From LMUY01 sp965199095 (GTDB lineage Bacteria; Pseudomonadota; Alphaproteobacteria; Acetobacterales; Acetobacteraceae), in contig CBDAQM010000006.1 of assembly GCA_965199095.1 (NCBI GenBank), positions 868,001 to 932,000 on the forward strand: 64,000 nucleotides of DNA, read 5' to 3'. The translations under genes were made by a program, and so were the position numbers. Each line of letters opens with the position of its first letter. Position 1 is the first letter of the stretch. The notes under the pieces were generated by a model that saw only the letters and a list, made by a program, of their open reading frames with translations, had not been told where the DNA came from and made no database searches. This document shows positions 45,172 through 53,904 of this stretch, one piece after another.

Positions 45172-47415
45172 ATGTCCGAAGTTATCGTCAAGCCGACCCG
45201 GTCCGTCCCGGCCAAGACCCGCGGCGCGTCCAACCGGGACGCCCTGGTCGGCACCGTCACCTTCAAGCCGCAGCGCCAGCCCACCAAGCCGCTCACCCGG
45301 CGGCTGACGGTCAAGAGCGAGTACGAGCCGGCCGGCGACCAGCCGACGGCGATCCGCGACCTCTGGGCCGGGGTGCAGGCGAACGAGCGCGACCAGGTGC
45401 TACTGGGCGTCACCGGCTCCGGCAAGACCTTCACCATGGCCAAGCTGATCGAGCATGCGCAGTGCCCGACCCTGATCCTGGCGCCCAACAAGACCCTGGC
45501 GGCGCAACTTTACGGGGAGATGAAGCAGTTCTTCCCCGACAACGCGGTGGAGTATTTCGTCAGCTACTACGACTACTACCAGCCGGAAGCCTACGTCCCG
45601 CGCACCGACACCTACGTGGAGAAGGACAGCCAGATCAACGAGGCGATCGACCGCATGCGCCACGCCGCCACGCAAAGCCTGCTGGAGCGCAACGACGTGG
45701 TGATCGTCGCCTCCGTGTCCTGCATCTACGGCATCGGCTCGGTCGAGACCTACTCCCGCATGGTCGTCAAGCTGGAGGTCGGCGGCAAGATCGCCCGCGA
45801 CACCCTGGCGCGCGCGCTGGCGGAGCAGCAATACCGCCGCAACGACACCGCGTTCCAGCGCGGCACCTTCCGCCTGCGCGGCGACACGGTGGACATCTTC
45901 CCCTCCCATTACGAGGACCGCGCCTGGCGCATCAGCCTGTTCGGCGACGAGATCGAGTCGCTCAGCGAGTTTGACCCGCTGACCGGGGAGGTCACCGGCG
46001 CCTTGTCGGAGGTGCATATCTACGCCAACAGCCACTACGTGACGCCGCGCCCGACGCTGACCCAGGCGGTGCGCGACATCAAGGTCGAGCTGAAGGACCG
46101 GCTGGACTGGTTCGTGAAGGAAGGGCGCCTGCTGGAGGCGGAGCGGCTGCAGCAGCGCACGACGTTCGACCTGGAAATGATCGAGACCACCGGGTCCTGC
46201 AAGTCGATCGAGAACTACAGCCGCTTCCTGTCCGGCCGCAAACCCGGCGAGCCGCCGCCCACTCTGTTCGAATACCTGCCGGAAAACGCCATGCTGATCG
46301 TGGACGAAAGCCACGTCACCGTGCCGCAGATCGGCGGCATGGAGCGGGGCGACCACGCGCGCAAATCCATCCTGGCGGAGTTCGGCTTCCGCCTGCCCTC
46401 CTGCATCGACAACCGGCCGCTGAAATTCGAGGAGTGGGAGCATTTCCGCCCGCAAACCATCTTTGTCAGCGCCACGCCCGGCCCGTGGGAGCTGGAGCGG
46501 GTGCAGGGCGTGTTCGCCGAGCAGGTGATCCGCCCCACCGGGCTGATCGACCCGGTGTGCGAAATCCGCCCGGTCGAGCACCAGGTGGACGATCTGCTGG
46601 CGGAAATCCGCGCCACGGTGGCGATGGGCGCCCGCACGCTGGTGACCACGCTGACCAAGCGGATGGCGGAGGACCTCACCGACTACCTCACGGAGCACGG
46701 CATCAAGGTCCGCTACCTGCACAGCGACGTGGACACGCTGGAGCGGATCGAGATCATCCGCGACCTGCGGCTGGGCGTGTTCGACGCGCTGATCGGCATC
46801 AACCTGCTGCGCGAGGGCCTGGACATCCCGGAATGCGCCCTGGTCGCGATCCTGGACGCGGACAAGGAGGGGTTCCTGCGCTCCCAAACCAGCCTGACGC
46901 AGACGATCGGCCGCGCCGCCCGCAACGTGGACGGACGGGTGGTGCTGTATGCCGACGTCATGACCGACAGCCTGCGCAACGCGCTGGAGGAGACGTCCCG
47001 TCGCCGGGCCAAGCAAGCGGCCTGGAACGCCGCGCATGGCATCACGCCGACCAGCGTGCGCAAGCAGATCGGCGAGGCGCTGAACAGCGTGTTCGAGCAG
47101 GATTACGTCACCATCGCCCCGGTGAAAGACACCAGCGTCACCAACATGGTGGGCAAGGACCTCGGTCAATCGATCGCCGAACTGGAGAAGCGGATGCGCG
47201 CCGCGGCGGCGGACCTGGAGTTCGAAGAAGCCGCTCGCATGCGCGACGAGATCAAGCGGCTGGAGGCGCTGCAACTCGGCCTGGAGCCGCCGCCGATGCC
47301 GCAGCGGATCGGCGCCCCGAAACGCGACCGCACGCCGGAACCGCTCGGGCCGGGCGGCGGTGGCTACGACCCGGAGAAGCGCAAAGCCAAGGGCGCACGA
47401 CGGGCCCGGCGGTAG
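45172..47415 (+). CDS. uvrB: Excinuclease ABC subunit B
   Basis: A 747-residue UvrB with an N-terminal extension of about 45 residues before the usual start. It has Walker A LLGVTGSGKTFTMA, the DNA-inserting beta-hairpin region YYDYYQPEAYVPRTDTYVEK, the DEAD-box-like VDESHVTVPQ, the helicase motifs DALIGINLLREGLD and QTIGRAARN, and a C-terminal UVR domain (residues about 675-705, LEFEEAARMRDEI) for UvrC contact. ATG 45172 has GAGGGAG upstream. No SOS box was seen in the 106 bases before it. Confidence 0.98.
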   Translation: MSEVIVKPTRSVPAKTRGASNRDALVGTVTFKPQRQPTKPLTRRLTVKSEYEPAGDQPTAIRDLWAGVQANERDQVLLGVTGSGKTFTMAKLIEHAQCPTLILAPNKTLAAQLYGEMKQFFPDNAVEYFVSYYDYYQPEAYVPRTDTYVEKDSQINEAIDRMRHAATQSLLERNDVVIVASVSCIYGIGSVETYSRMVVKLEVGGKIARDTLARALAEQQYRRNDTAFQRGTFRLRGDTVDIFPSHYEDRAWRISLFGDEIESLSEFDPLTGEVTGALSEVHIYANSHYVTPRPTLTQAVRDIKVELKDRLDWFVKEGRLLEAERLQQRTTFDLEMIETTGSCKSIENYSRFLSGRKPGEPPPTLFEYLPENAMLIVDESHVTVPQIGGMERGDHARKSILAEFGFRLPSCIDNRPLKFEEWEHFRPQTIFVSATPGPWELERVQGVFAEQVIRPTGLIDPVCEIRPVEHQVDDLLAEIRATVAMGARTLVTTLTKRMAEDLTDYLTEHGIKVRYLHSDVDTLERIEIIRDLRLGVFDALIGINLLREGLDIPECALVAILDADKEGFLRSQTSLTQTIGRAARNVDGRVVLYADVMTDSLRNALEETSRRRAKQAAWNAAHGITPTSVRKQIGEALNSVFEQDYVTIAPVKDTSVTNMVGKDLGQSIAELEKRMRAAAADLEFEEAARMRDEIKRLEALQLGLEPPPMPQRIGAPKRDRTPEPLGPGGGGYDPEKRKAKGARRARR

Positions 47416-47430
47416 CCCTCCGCCCGTGAA

Positions 47431-47456
47431 GAAAGCCCTCTCCCTCTGGGAGAGCG
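47431..47456 (+). repeat. Dispersed palindromic repeat, truncated copy
   Basis: GAAAGCCCTCTCCCTCTGGG then AGAG, the left arm plus most of the right arm; the last bases and the TTGGGTGAGGG tail are lost. It lies 16 bases after the uvrB stop, the same relative position as the copy after uvrA. Confidence 0.75.
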
Positions 47457-47550
47457 AGCCTCTTTTGAGGCGCCCGGCAGACGTCATTGCAGTCGCAATC
47501 TTCGCGCGCTTGCGCCATCGTGCAGGGTGATCGCAACCAGGATTTGAGAC

Positions 47551-48864
47551 ATGGCGCATTTGCTCGACACCGTGGACACCGATGCCGAGTTGCCGCGTCG
47601 CACCGGCGTCGTCGTCATCGGCGGCGGGATTGCCGGGGTCAGCACGGCATTGTCCCTGGCGGAAAAAGGCGCCGCGGTGACGGTGCTGGAGAAGGGCCGC
47701 ATCGGCGCCGAGCAATCCAGCCGCAACTGGGGCTGGTGCCGCACCATGGGGCGCGACCTGGCGGAAATGCCGCTCGCGATCGAAAGCGTGCGCATGTGGG
47801 AACGCATGGCCGAGCGGATCGGCACCGATGTCGGCTTCCAGCGTGCCGGCGCGGTCTGGGTGTCCGAAGACAAGCAGAAACTGGACGCGCATTCCGACTG
47901 GCTGGAACAGGCGCGCAATTACCAGGTGGAATCGCGGCTGCTGGATGCGGACGAGACGGCGGCGCTGCTGCCGGATGCGGGGCGCCGCTTCGTCGGCAGC
48001 CTGTACACCCCGTCGGACGGCCGGGCGGAGCCGCATCGTGCCGTACCCGCGATGGCCGCCGCGGCCCGGCGGCTCGGCGCCACCATCCTGGAAGGCTGCG
48101 CCGCCCGCGGGCTGGACCTGGCGGCGGGCCGCGTGGCCGGCGTCGTGACGGAGCGGGGGCGGATCGCCTGCGACTCCGTGGTTCTCGCCGGCGGCGCCTG
48201 GTCGCGCCTGTTCTGCGGCAACCAGGGCGTCGGCTTCCCGCAGTTGAAGGTGCTGGGATCGGTGTTCCGCACGGCGCCGATAGCCGGGCCCGCCCTCTCG
48301 GTTGGCGGCACGCATTGGGCGTTCCGACGCCGGGCGGATGGCGGCTACACCGTCGCCCGGCGCAGCAACATGCGCACGCCGATCGTGCCCGACAGCTTCC
48401 GGCTGCTGCCGCAGTTCGGGCCGTCCTTCCTGCGCAACCGCAGCGAACTGAAGCTGCAACTGGATGGGCGGTTCGCCGCCGAATGGCGCACCCCGCGGCG
48501 CTGGGCGCTGGACCGCCCCTCCCCGTTCGAGGCCACGCGCATCCTGGACCCGCTGCCCAACCAAGGCGATCTGGACCTGGCCCGGCAGGAACTCGTCCAA
48601 GCCTTTCCGGCTTTTGCCGCCATGCAAGTGGCGGCGAGTTGGGCCGGGATGATCGACGTGACGCCGGATGGCGTCCCCGTCATCGGCGCGGTCGACGCCA
48701 TTCCCGGCTTCCACCTCGCCAGCGGCTTCTCCGGCCATGGCTTCGGCATCGGGCCCGGCGCCGGGCGCCTGATGGCCGACATCGTGACGGGGGCGACGCC
48801 GATCGTCGACCCGGCGCCGTTCCGCTTCAGCCGCTTCACCAGACCCGTTCAGAAGGCCGCATGA
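47551..48864 (+). CDS. FAD-dependent oxidoreductase (DadA/DAO family)
   Basis: A 437-residue flavoprotein of the D-amino acid dehydrogenase/glycine oxidase group. The FAD-binding motif is VVVIGGGIAGVSTALSLAEK (residues about 20-39), then SSRNWGWCRTMGRDLAEMPL, the second nucleotide segment VVLAGGAWSRLF, and the C-terminal SGFSGHGFGIGPGAGRLMAD. The Asn-Trp-Gly-Trp stretch suggests no covalent flavin site. It likely oxidises an amine or amino acid. The stop overlaps the next ATG, so it is coupled to an AI-2E-family permease. Confidence 0.9.
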   Translation: MAHLLDTVDTDAELPRRTGVVVIGGGIAGVSTALSLAEKGAAVTVLEKGRIGAEQSSRNWGWCRTMGRDLAEMPLAIESVRMWERMAERIGTDVGFQRAGAVWVSEDKQKLDAHSDWLEQARNYQVESRLLDADETAALLPDAGRRFVGSLYTPSDGRAEPHRAVPAMAAAARRLGATILEGCAARGLDLAAGRVAGVVTERGRIACDSVVLAGGAWSRLFCGNQGVGFPQLKVLGSVFRTAPIAGPALSVGGTHWAFRRRADGGYTVARRSNMRTPIVPDSFRLLPQFGPSFLRNRSELKLQLDGRFAAEWRTPRRWALDRPSPFEATRILDPLPNQGDLDLARQELVQAFPAFAAMQVAASWAGMIDVTPDGVPVIGAVDAIPGFHLASGFSGHGFGIGPGAGRLMADIVTGATPIVDPAPFRFSRFTRPVQKAA

Positions 48865-49940
48865 TGGACACCCTGATCCCAGTACGCACCGAGGCGACCC
48901 GGCCGCAGCAATTCGCCATGGGCGCGTTGGCGCTCGGGCTGGTCCTGCTCGGGCTCTACACGCTGCGAAACTTCCTGAGCGCGCTGGTCTGGGCGGGGGT
49001 GTTCGCAATCGCCCTGTGGCCGCTGTACAGCCGCGCGGTGGCCCGGTTCGGCACCGGGCGTCACAACATCCTGCTACCCAGCGTGTTTGCCGTGGCGGTG
49101 GCCCTGGTGTTCATCGCGCCGCTGGGCATGGTGGGCATGCAGATCGCCCACGAAGCCCACAACGCCACCGAATGGATGCGCAACGCGCAGGCCAACGGCA
49201 TCCCCGAACCCGACCTGCTGCATCACCTGCCGTTCGGCCAATCGCAGGTCGATGGATGGTGGCAGACCAACCTGGCCGACCCGGGCAGCGCGCGCCAGCT
49301 TGTCGGACGCATGACCAGCGGCCACGTCACCGATGTCAGCCGGATGATCGGCGAGCAGGTGGCGCGGCGGCTGACGCTGTTCCTCTTCACCTTGGTGACG
49401 CTGTTTTTCCTGTTCAAGGAAGGCCGGCGGCTGAACGAGCAGTTCCGGACGGCGAGCCAGCGCGCGTTCGGCCCGAACGGCGAACGCATCGGGCGGCAGA
49501 TCATCGCCTCGATCCACGGGACGGTGGACGGGCTGGTCCTGGTGGGATTGGCCGAGGGACTCATCCTCGGGATCGTCTATGGCGTGGCGGGCGTGCCGCA
49601 TGCGAGCATTTTCGGCGTCTTGACCGCACTGGCGGCGATGATCCCGTTCGCCGCGCCCGTCGTGTTCGGGCTGGCCGGGCTGGTGCTGATCGCGCAGGAC
49701 TCGTTCGTGTGGGGCATCGCCATTATCTGCATCGGGATGGCGGTCACGTTCACAGCGGACCATTTCGTCCGCCCGGTGCTGATCGGCGGCGCGACCAAGC
49801 TGCCGTTCTTGTGGGTGCTGCTCGGGATCCTGGGTGGCGTGGAGCAGTGGGGATTGATCGGCCTGTTCGTCGGCCCGGCGATCATGGCGGCGCTGATTAT
49901 GCTGTGGCGGGAATGGGCGTGCGGCCGTAGACCTGCATGA
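48861..49940 (+). CDS. AI-2E family (PerM/TqsA-like) membrane transporter
   Basis: A 359-residue membrane protein with the family's layout: about three N-terminal helices, a soluble segment (residues about 95-165), then five helices. The FxFFLF-type LVTLFFLFKEGRRL and the C-terminal PFLWVLLGILGGVEQWGLIGLFVGP are diagnostic. Members export diverse small molecules, including AI-2 and Na+/H+-linked substrates. Start and stop overlap both neighbours by four bases. Confidence 0.9.
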   Translation: MMDTLIPVRTEATRPQQFAMGALALGLVLLGLYTLRNFLSALVWAGVFAIALWPLYSRAVARFGTGRHNILLPSVFAVAVALVFIAPLGMVGMQIAHEAHNATEWMRNAQANGIPEPDLLHHLPFGQSQVDGWWQTNLADPGSARQLVGRMTSGHVTDVSRMIGEQVARRLTLFLFTLVTLFFLFKEGRRLNEQFRTASQRAFGPNGERIGRQIIASIHGTVDGLVLVGLAEGLILGIVYGVAGVPHASIFGVLTALAAMIPFAAPVVFGLAGLVLIAQDSFVWGIAIICIGMAVTFTADHFVRPVLIGGATKLPFLWVLLGILGGVEQWGLIGLFVGPAIMAALIMLWREWACGRRPA

Positions 49941-51274
49941 CGCGGGAGATCCGCTTCAACGCATTCGACATGGCGTGCGTGGGCCACATCCAGCAGGGGA
50001 TGTGGACCCATCCGCGCGACCGCTCCAGCGAATATGGCACGCTTGCCGCCTGGACCAGCCTCGCCCGGTTGCTGGAGCGCGGCTTGTTCGACGGGTTGTT
50101 CCTGGCCGACGTGCTCGGCGTTTACAACGTATATGGCGGCGCGCCGGACGCGGCGCTGTGCCACGCGGTGCAGGTGCCGTTGCTGGACCCGCTGATGCTG
50201 GTGCCGGCCATGGCGGCCGTGACCGAGCATCTCGGCTTCGGCGTCACCGTGAACCTGGCGTATGAGCAGCCCTTCAGCTTCGCGCGGCGCATGTCGACGC
50301 TGGACCAGCTCACCGGCGGCCGGATCGGCTGGAACATCGTCACCGGCTACCTGGACAGCGCCGCCCGCGCGATGGGCTTCACCGCCCAGATGGCGCATGA
50401 CGACCGCTATGCCCTCGCCGACGAGTTCATGTCGGCCGTCTACGCGCTGTGGGAAGGCAGTTGGGACGATGGCGCGGTGGTCAAACAGCCGGGCCGGTTC
50501 ACCGACCCGGCCCGCGTGCGCCGGGTGCAGCATGCCGGCGCGCAGTACCGGCTGGACGCGATGGCCCTGGTGGCGCCGACGCCGCAGCGCACGCCGGTGC
50601 TGTACCAGGCCGGCAGCAGCGACCGCGGCCGTGACTTCGCCGGGCGGCATGCCGAATGCGTGTTCGTCAACGGCGGCAGCAAGGTGGGCGTGGCGCGGCT
50701 GGTGGCCGACCTGCGCGCCCGCGCGGCGCCACGCCCGATCCGCGTGTTCGTCGGCGCCACGCTCGTGCTGGGGCGCACCATGCGGGAGGCGGAGGATTTG
50801 CTGACGGAGTACCGCAGCCATAGCAGCGTGGAGGGTGCGTTGGCGCACGCCGCGGCATCGCTCGGGATCGACTTCGCCCGCTATGGCTGGGACGAACCGG
50901 TGGATGCGTCGCCCACGGACGCGATCCGCTCTAACGTCGAAGCGATGACGCGGCAGTTCGGGCCGGGCTGGACCAAGCGGATGCTGGCGGACCAGTTCGT
51001 GCTGGGCAGCCGGCAGCCGCCGATCGTCGGCAGCGCCGCCGACGTGGCGGCTGCGTTGCAGGATTGGATCGACGAGGCCGACGTCGACGGCTTCAACCTG
51101 TCGCGCACCGTAGCGCCGGAATGCTGGGAGGCCGTCGTCGACCTGCTGGTCCCGGAACTTCAGCAACGCGGCGTCTACAAGCACGCGTATGTCCCCGGCA
51201 CCTATCGCGAAAAGCTGTTCGGGGCAGGCCGTTTTCTTGCTGCGCCGCATCCTGCTGCCGCAGCCCGGCGGTAA
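49937..51274 (+). CDS. DszA/NtaA-type flavin-dependent monooxygenase
   Basis: A 445-residue LLM-class monooxygenase of the nitrilotriacetate monooxygenase/dibenzothiophene sulfone group, which uses FMNH2 from a separate reductase. Signs are MTREIRFNAFDMACVGHIQQ, GLFDGLFLADVLGVYNVYGG, GRIGWNIVTGYLDSAARAMG, LYQAGSSDRGRDFAGRHAEC and DGFNLSRTVAPECWEAVVDL. It closes a three-gene coupled operon with an amine-type oxidoreductase and a transporter. Such sets suggest catabolism of an N- or S-containing compound (inference). Confidence 0.9.
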   Translation: MTREIRFNAFDMACVGHIQQGMWTHPRDRSSEYGTLAAWTSLARLLERGLFDGLFLADVLGVYNVYGGAPDAALCHAVQVPLLDPLMLVPAMAAVTEHLGFGVTVNLAYEQPFSFARRMSTLDQLTGGRIGWNIVTGYLDSAARAMGFTAQMAHDDRYALADEFMSAVYALWEGSWDDGAVVKQPGRFTDPARVRRVQHAGAQYRLDAMALVAPTPQRTPVLYQAGSSDRGRDFAGRHAECVFVNGGSKVGVARLVADLRARAAPRPIRVFVGATLVLGRTMREAEDLLTEYRSHSSVEGALAHAAASLGIDFARYGWDEPVDASPTDAIRSNVEAMTRQFGPGWTKRMLADQFVLGSRQPPIVGSAADVAAALQDWIDEADVDGFNLSRTVAPECWEAVVDLLVPELQQRGVYKHAYVPGTYREKLFGAGRFLAAPHPAAAARR

Positions 51275-51295
51275 ATTTCCCGCCCCATGACTTGC

Positions 51296-51385
51296 AAAAG
51301 CCCTCTCCCTTTGGGAGAGGGTTGGGTGAGGGTGCAGGGTACAATCCTGCGCGCTGGACCCTCACCCCGACCCTCTCCCTCGGGG
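51296..51385 (+). repeat. Dispersed palindromic repeat pair, right half split by the IS
   Basis: The first unit is intact (AAAAG, hairpin CCCTCTCCC-TTT-GGGAGAGGG at 51301-51321, tail TTGGGTGAGGG). After a 25-base centre the inverted unit begins (CCCTCACCCCGACCCTCTCC) and is broken at 51385. Its remainder, AGAGGGAGAGGG, resumes at 52934. The uninterrupted layout is seen at 63178. Confidence 0.85.
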
Positions 51386-52930
51386 CTACCGTTGTCGGGT
51401 AAGTGCGAATCGACTTTCCAAGTTGTGCGCGAGTGATTTGCAGGTAGCCGGGTCATAGTTTGGGGTGGCGGTATAGAGCCAGTTGCTTTGGTCTCGAGCT
51501 TCAGATTCGCTGCCATCTAGGCAACTCAGGATCCGATTCGCATGGCGCAGTTCCAACTCGGCCGGTTCGGTGACCGCCGTTTGGCGGCAACCGGTGACTG
51601 CCTGCTGGCGGCCATGGAGAAGCAGCAGACCATGTGCCTGCACGCGCTGGCCGACAGCCGGGAGGAGGTGCTTCGCTATGGCGCATTCCTCGATAACGAG
51701 GCGGTCACCCGCTACGAAATGCTGGTCCGCACCGGCCAACTGACCGCCCAGCGCGCGGCTGGCCGCCAGGTTCTGGTGGTGTCCGACACCTCGGAGCACA
51801 ACTATGCCGGCCATACCGGGAGCAAACGCGGCTTTGGCACTGTTGGCAACGGCACGGATATAGGTGTGTTGATCCATCCGGTGCTGGCGCTGGATGCTGG
51901 GACGGGCGGTATCCTCGGGCTGGTCGGCGCCGAGGTGATCAATCGTGCGCCGGGGACGGTTGGGGATCACAAGCTGCGGGATGCCGACGACAAGGAGTCG
52001 CGCCGCTGGCTGGCCGGGGTGGAGATGGCGGGCGATGTCCTCGCCGACGCGGCGCAGATCACCATGGTGGAGGACCGCGAAGGCGACATCTACGACCAGT
52101 TCGCCCGCCGTCCGCACAACGTGCACTTGCTGGTGCGCGCCGCACGCGACCGCTCGGTCGGCGTTGGGAGATTGTTCGAGACTTGCGCGACCTGGTCGGA
52201 GGTGACGCGCTACTCGATCACCGTCCCGGCCAAACGCAGCGGCAAAGGCCAACGCGCCGAGCGGACGGCGGTGGTCGCGGTGCGGTTTGGTGAGGTGACG
52301 GTGCGCCGGCCGGCGTTGGCCAGCAAGCAGTTGGCGGAAAGCCTGACGCTGCGGGTGGTCGATGTCCGTGAGATTGATCAGCCGCCTGACGTGGCGGACC
52401 GCGTGCATTGGTGTCTTCTGACGACCCACGCTGTGACCACAGCGGCCGACGCGCTCCGGGTGGTGCGCTGGTATCGCCTGCGCTGGACCATCGAACAGGT
52501 GTTCCGCACGATGAAGACGGACGGCGTGGACGTGGAAACCTCTCAGATCACCACGCCGAACAGCCTGTTGAAGCTGGTAACGGTGGCGCTGATCGCCGCG
52601 GTGCGGATCATGCAACTGGTGATCGGGCGTGACGGCAAGACAGAGCAGCCGTTGACGGACGTGATCGCCGATCCAGTGCAGCTTCCGGCTCTCGTGGCCA
52701 TCAACAAGACGCTGGAGGGGCGGACCGAAAAGTTGAAAAACCCGTTCGACCCCAGCTCGCTCGCATGGTTTTCCTGGATAGCCTCCCGCCTGGGCGGCTG
52801 GTCTGGCTATACCTCAAAGGGATACAGACCAGCCGGCCCAAAAACTATGGCCCGCGGCCTCAAAAGGCTAAACGCCATGGTCGACGGCTGGCTTCTAGCA
52901 AATCGTTCCGCACTTACCCGACTCCCGTAG
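51386..52930 (+). mobile_element. IS4-family insertion sequence, IS50 group
   Basis: About 1.55 kb bounded by imperfect inverted ends. The left end reads CTACCGTTGTCGGGTAAGTG and the right end, on the other strand, CTACGGGAGTCGGGTAAGTG, agreeing at 16 of 20 positions. One intact transposase gene fills it. The target was a palindromic repeat, so exact borders are uncertain by a few bases and no clean 9-base target duplication is visible (CCCTCGGGG against CCCAGAGGG, six of nine equal). Confidence 0.88.
51542..52930 (+). CDS. IS4-family (IS50 group) DDE transposase
   Basis: A 462-residue transposase related to Tn5 Tnp. The catalytic acids are D82 (VVSDTSEHNY), D178 (MVEDREGDIYDQF) and E318. 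The IS4-family YREK signature is complete: Y311-x2-R314-x3-E318-x6-K325 in YRLRWTIEQVFRTMK. DADDKESRRWLAGVE (about 147-161) is also Tn5-like. The frame has an in-frame stop eight codons before the ATG at 51542, so this start is firm. The stop codon lies inside the right terminal repeat. No frameshift or loss of key residues is seen, so the element may still be active. Confidence 0.95.
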   Translation: MAQFQLGRFGDRRLAATGDCLLAAMEKQQTMCLHALADSREEVLRYGAFLDNEAVTRYEMLVRTGQLTAQRAAGRQVLVVSDTSEHNYAGHTGSKRGFGTVGNGTDIGVLIHPVLALDAGTGGILGLVGAEVINRAPGTVGDHKLRDADDKESRRWLAGVEMAGDVLADAAQITMVEDREGDIYDQFARRPHNVHLLVRAARDRSVGVGRLFETCATWSEVTRYSITVPAKRSGKGQRAERTAVVAVRFGEVTVRRPALASKQLAESLTLRVVDVREIDQPPDVADRVHWCLLTTHAVTTAADALRVVRWYRLRWTIEQVFRTMKTDGVDVETSQITTPNSLLKLVTVALIAAVRIMQLVIGRDGKTEQPLTDVIADPVQLPALVAINKTLEGRTEKLKNPFDPSSLAWFSWIASRLGGWSGYTSKGYRPAGPKTMARGLKRLNAMVDGWLLANRSALTRLP

Positions 52931-52950
52931 CCCAGAGGGAGAGGGAGAAG
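52931..52950 (+). repeat. Right fragment of the split palindromic repeat
   Basis: CCCAGAGGGAGAGGGAGAAG directly after the insertion sequence, the continuation of the inverted repeat unit that ends at 51385. Confidence 0.75.
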
Positions 52951-52978
52951 GAGCGATCAGCGCTCCACGGCCGACCTT

Positions 52979-53560
52979 TTAGTTGATCGACTCGCTGGTT
53001 TGAGCCGTGGTCGGCTCGGGGGGCATGGCGTCGGCCTTGCGGCGGCGGGTCTTGGGCGCTGTGGAGCCCAGTTCCTTCGCGGCGGCAGAACGGGTCGCTG
53101 GCGACTTTGCCGTCCGCATGGTCTTGGACGCTTCGGCCTTGCTCGCGGGCTTGGCGGCGGCCTTCGGTGCGGCCTTTGCCGCCTTCTTCGGAGCAGCCTT
53201 GGCAACCAGCTTTGGCGCAGCCTTAGCGTGGCTCGCCGTCTTCGCCACGGACGTCTTCGCAGCAGACGTCTTGGCAGCGGCCTTTTTCGGCGCCGCGCTG
53301 GCCTTTGACCCGTTCAGAGACTTGGCCGCGGCCGAGCGTGTCGCCGGGGATGCCGCCGTCTTCATCGTCTTGGCCGCTTGCGCCTTGGTCGCCGGCTTTG
53401 CCGCGGCCGCCTTTGGCGCAGCCTTCTTGGCCGGGGCTGCTTTCGCCGGGGCCGCCTTCATCGTCTTCGTCTTGGCCGCAGCCTTCGGGGCTGCCTTCGT
53501 CGCCTTCGTGGGCGGCGCCGCCTTTATGCGGCGCTTCGGTGTGGTTTCGTCTGTGCTCAT
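52979..53560 (-). CDS. Histone H1-like Lys/Ala-rich DNA-binding protein
   Basis: A 193-residue protein made mainly of Ala, Lys and Pro with AAPK/KAAP-type repeats, like bacterial histone H1 homologues that coat and condense DNA. It holds two copies of a specific module: KTMKTAASPATRSAAAKSLN (about 65-84) and KTMRTAKSPATRSAAAKELG (about 146-165). The C-terminus (TRRRKADAMPPEPTTAQTSE) is not repetitive. ATG 53560 is the natural start. Low-complexity sequence makes homology calls loose, but the strand and frame are clear from composition. Confidence 0.75.
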   Translation of the reverse strand: MSTDETTPKRRIKAAPPTKATKAAPKAAAKTKTMKAAPAKAAPAKKAAPKAAAAKPATKAQAAKTMKTAASPATRSAAAKSLNGSKASAAPKKAAAKTSAAKTSVAKTASHAKAAPKLVAKAAPKKAAKAAPKAAAKPASKAEASKTMRTAKSPATRSAAAKELGSTAPKTRRRKADAMPPEPTTAQTSESIN

Positions 53561-53823
53561 GGCTTGATGTCCTTCAGGGCCGTTGCGTGTCACGTGAAAG
53601 CGAACGGTGGCTTGTGCAGCCAGTTCCTCCGGCCGCGAACCAATCACCGGCAACGCTCCGGAATGCGGAGCCGGAAGCATGCACGTGACACAGGCGCAGC
53701 CTGCGGCGAAGCGCCGCGTCAGCCCAAATGGCCGGAGAAAAATCTTGGCGCCTCCGACCGTTCTTCCTGTCGTCTGCGTCACAGCCAACCCGTTGCGAAT
53801 CGGCTGCAGCACATGCCTTCCCG

Positions 53824-53852
53824 CTATCTCGCGTGCGCCGTTTGCATGTCAA
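53824..53852 (-). promoter_or_regulatory. Candidate sigma-70 promoter upstream of the histone-like gene
   Basis: On the minus strand TTGACA (53852-53847), 17 bases, then AGATAG (53829-53824). This would leave a long leader of about 255 bases before the ATG at 53560. The remaining bases of 53561-53904 show no gene or clear structure. Confidence 0.35.
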
Positions 53853-53904
53853 ACAAAAACGACATCATGACTTCGCCACGCTGCAACATAGGCAAACCAG
53901 AAGC

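Noticed and set aside
45400..49008. 1202-codon minus-strand frame opposite uvrB and the FAD oxidoreductase.
   Set aside because: Shadow of two firm genes; low-complexity composition and no domain.
53574..53852. Short frames on both strands in the gap after the prpC stop.
   Set aside because: None has a ribosome site, family resemblance or consistent codon bias; a promoter is the only likely content.
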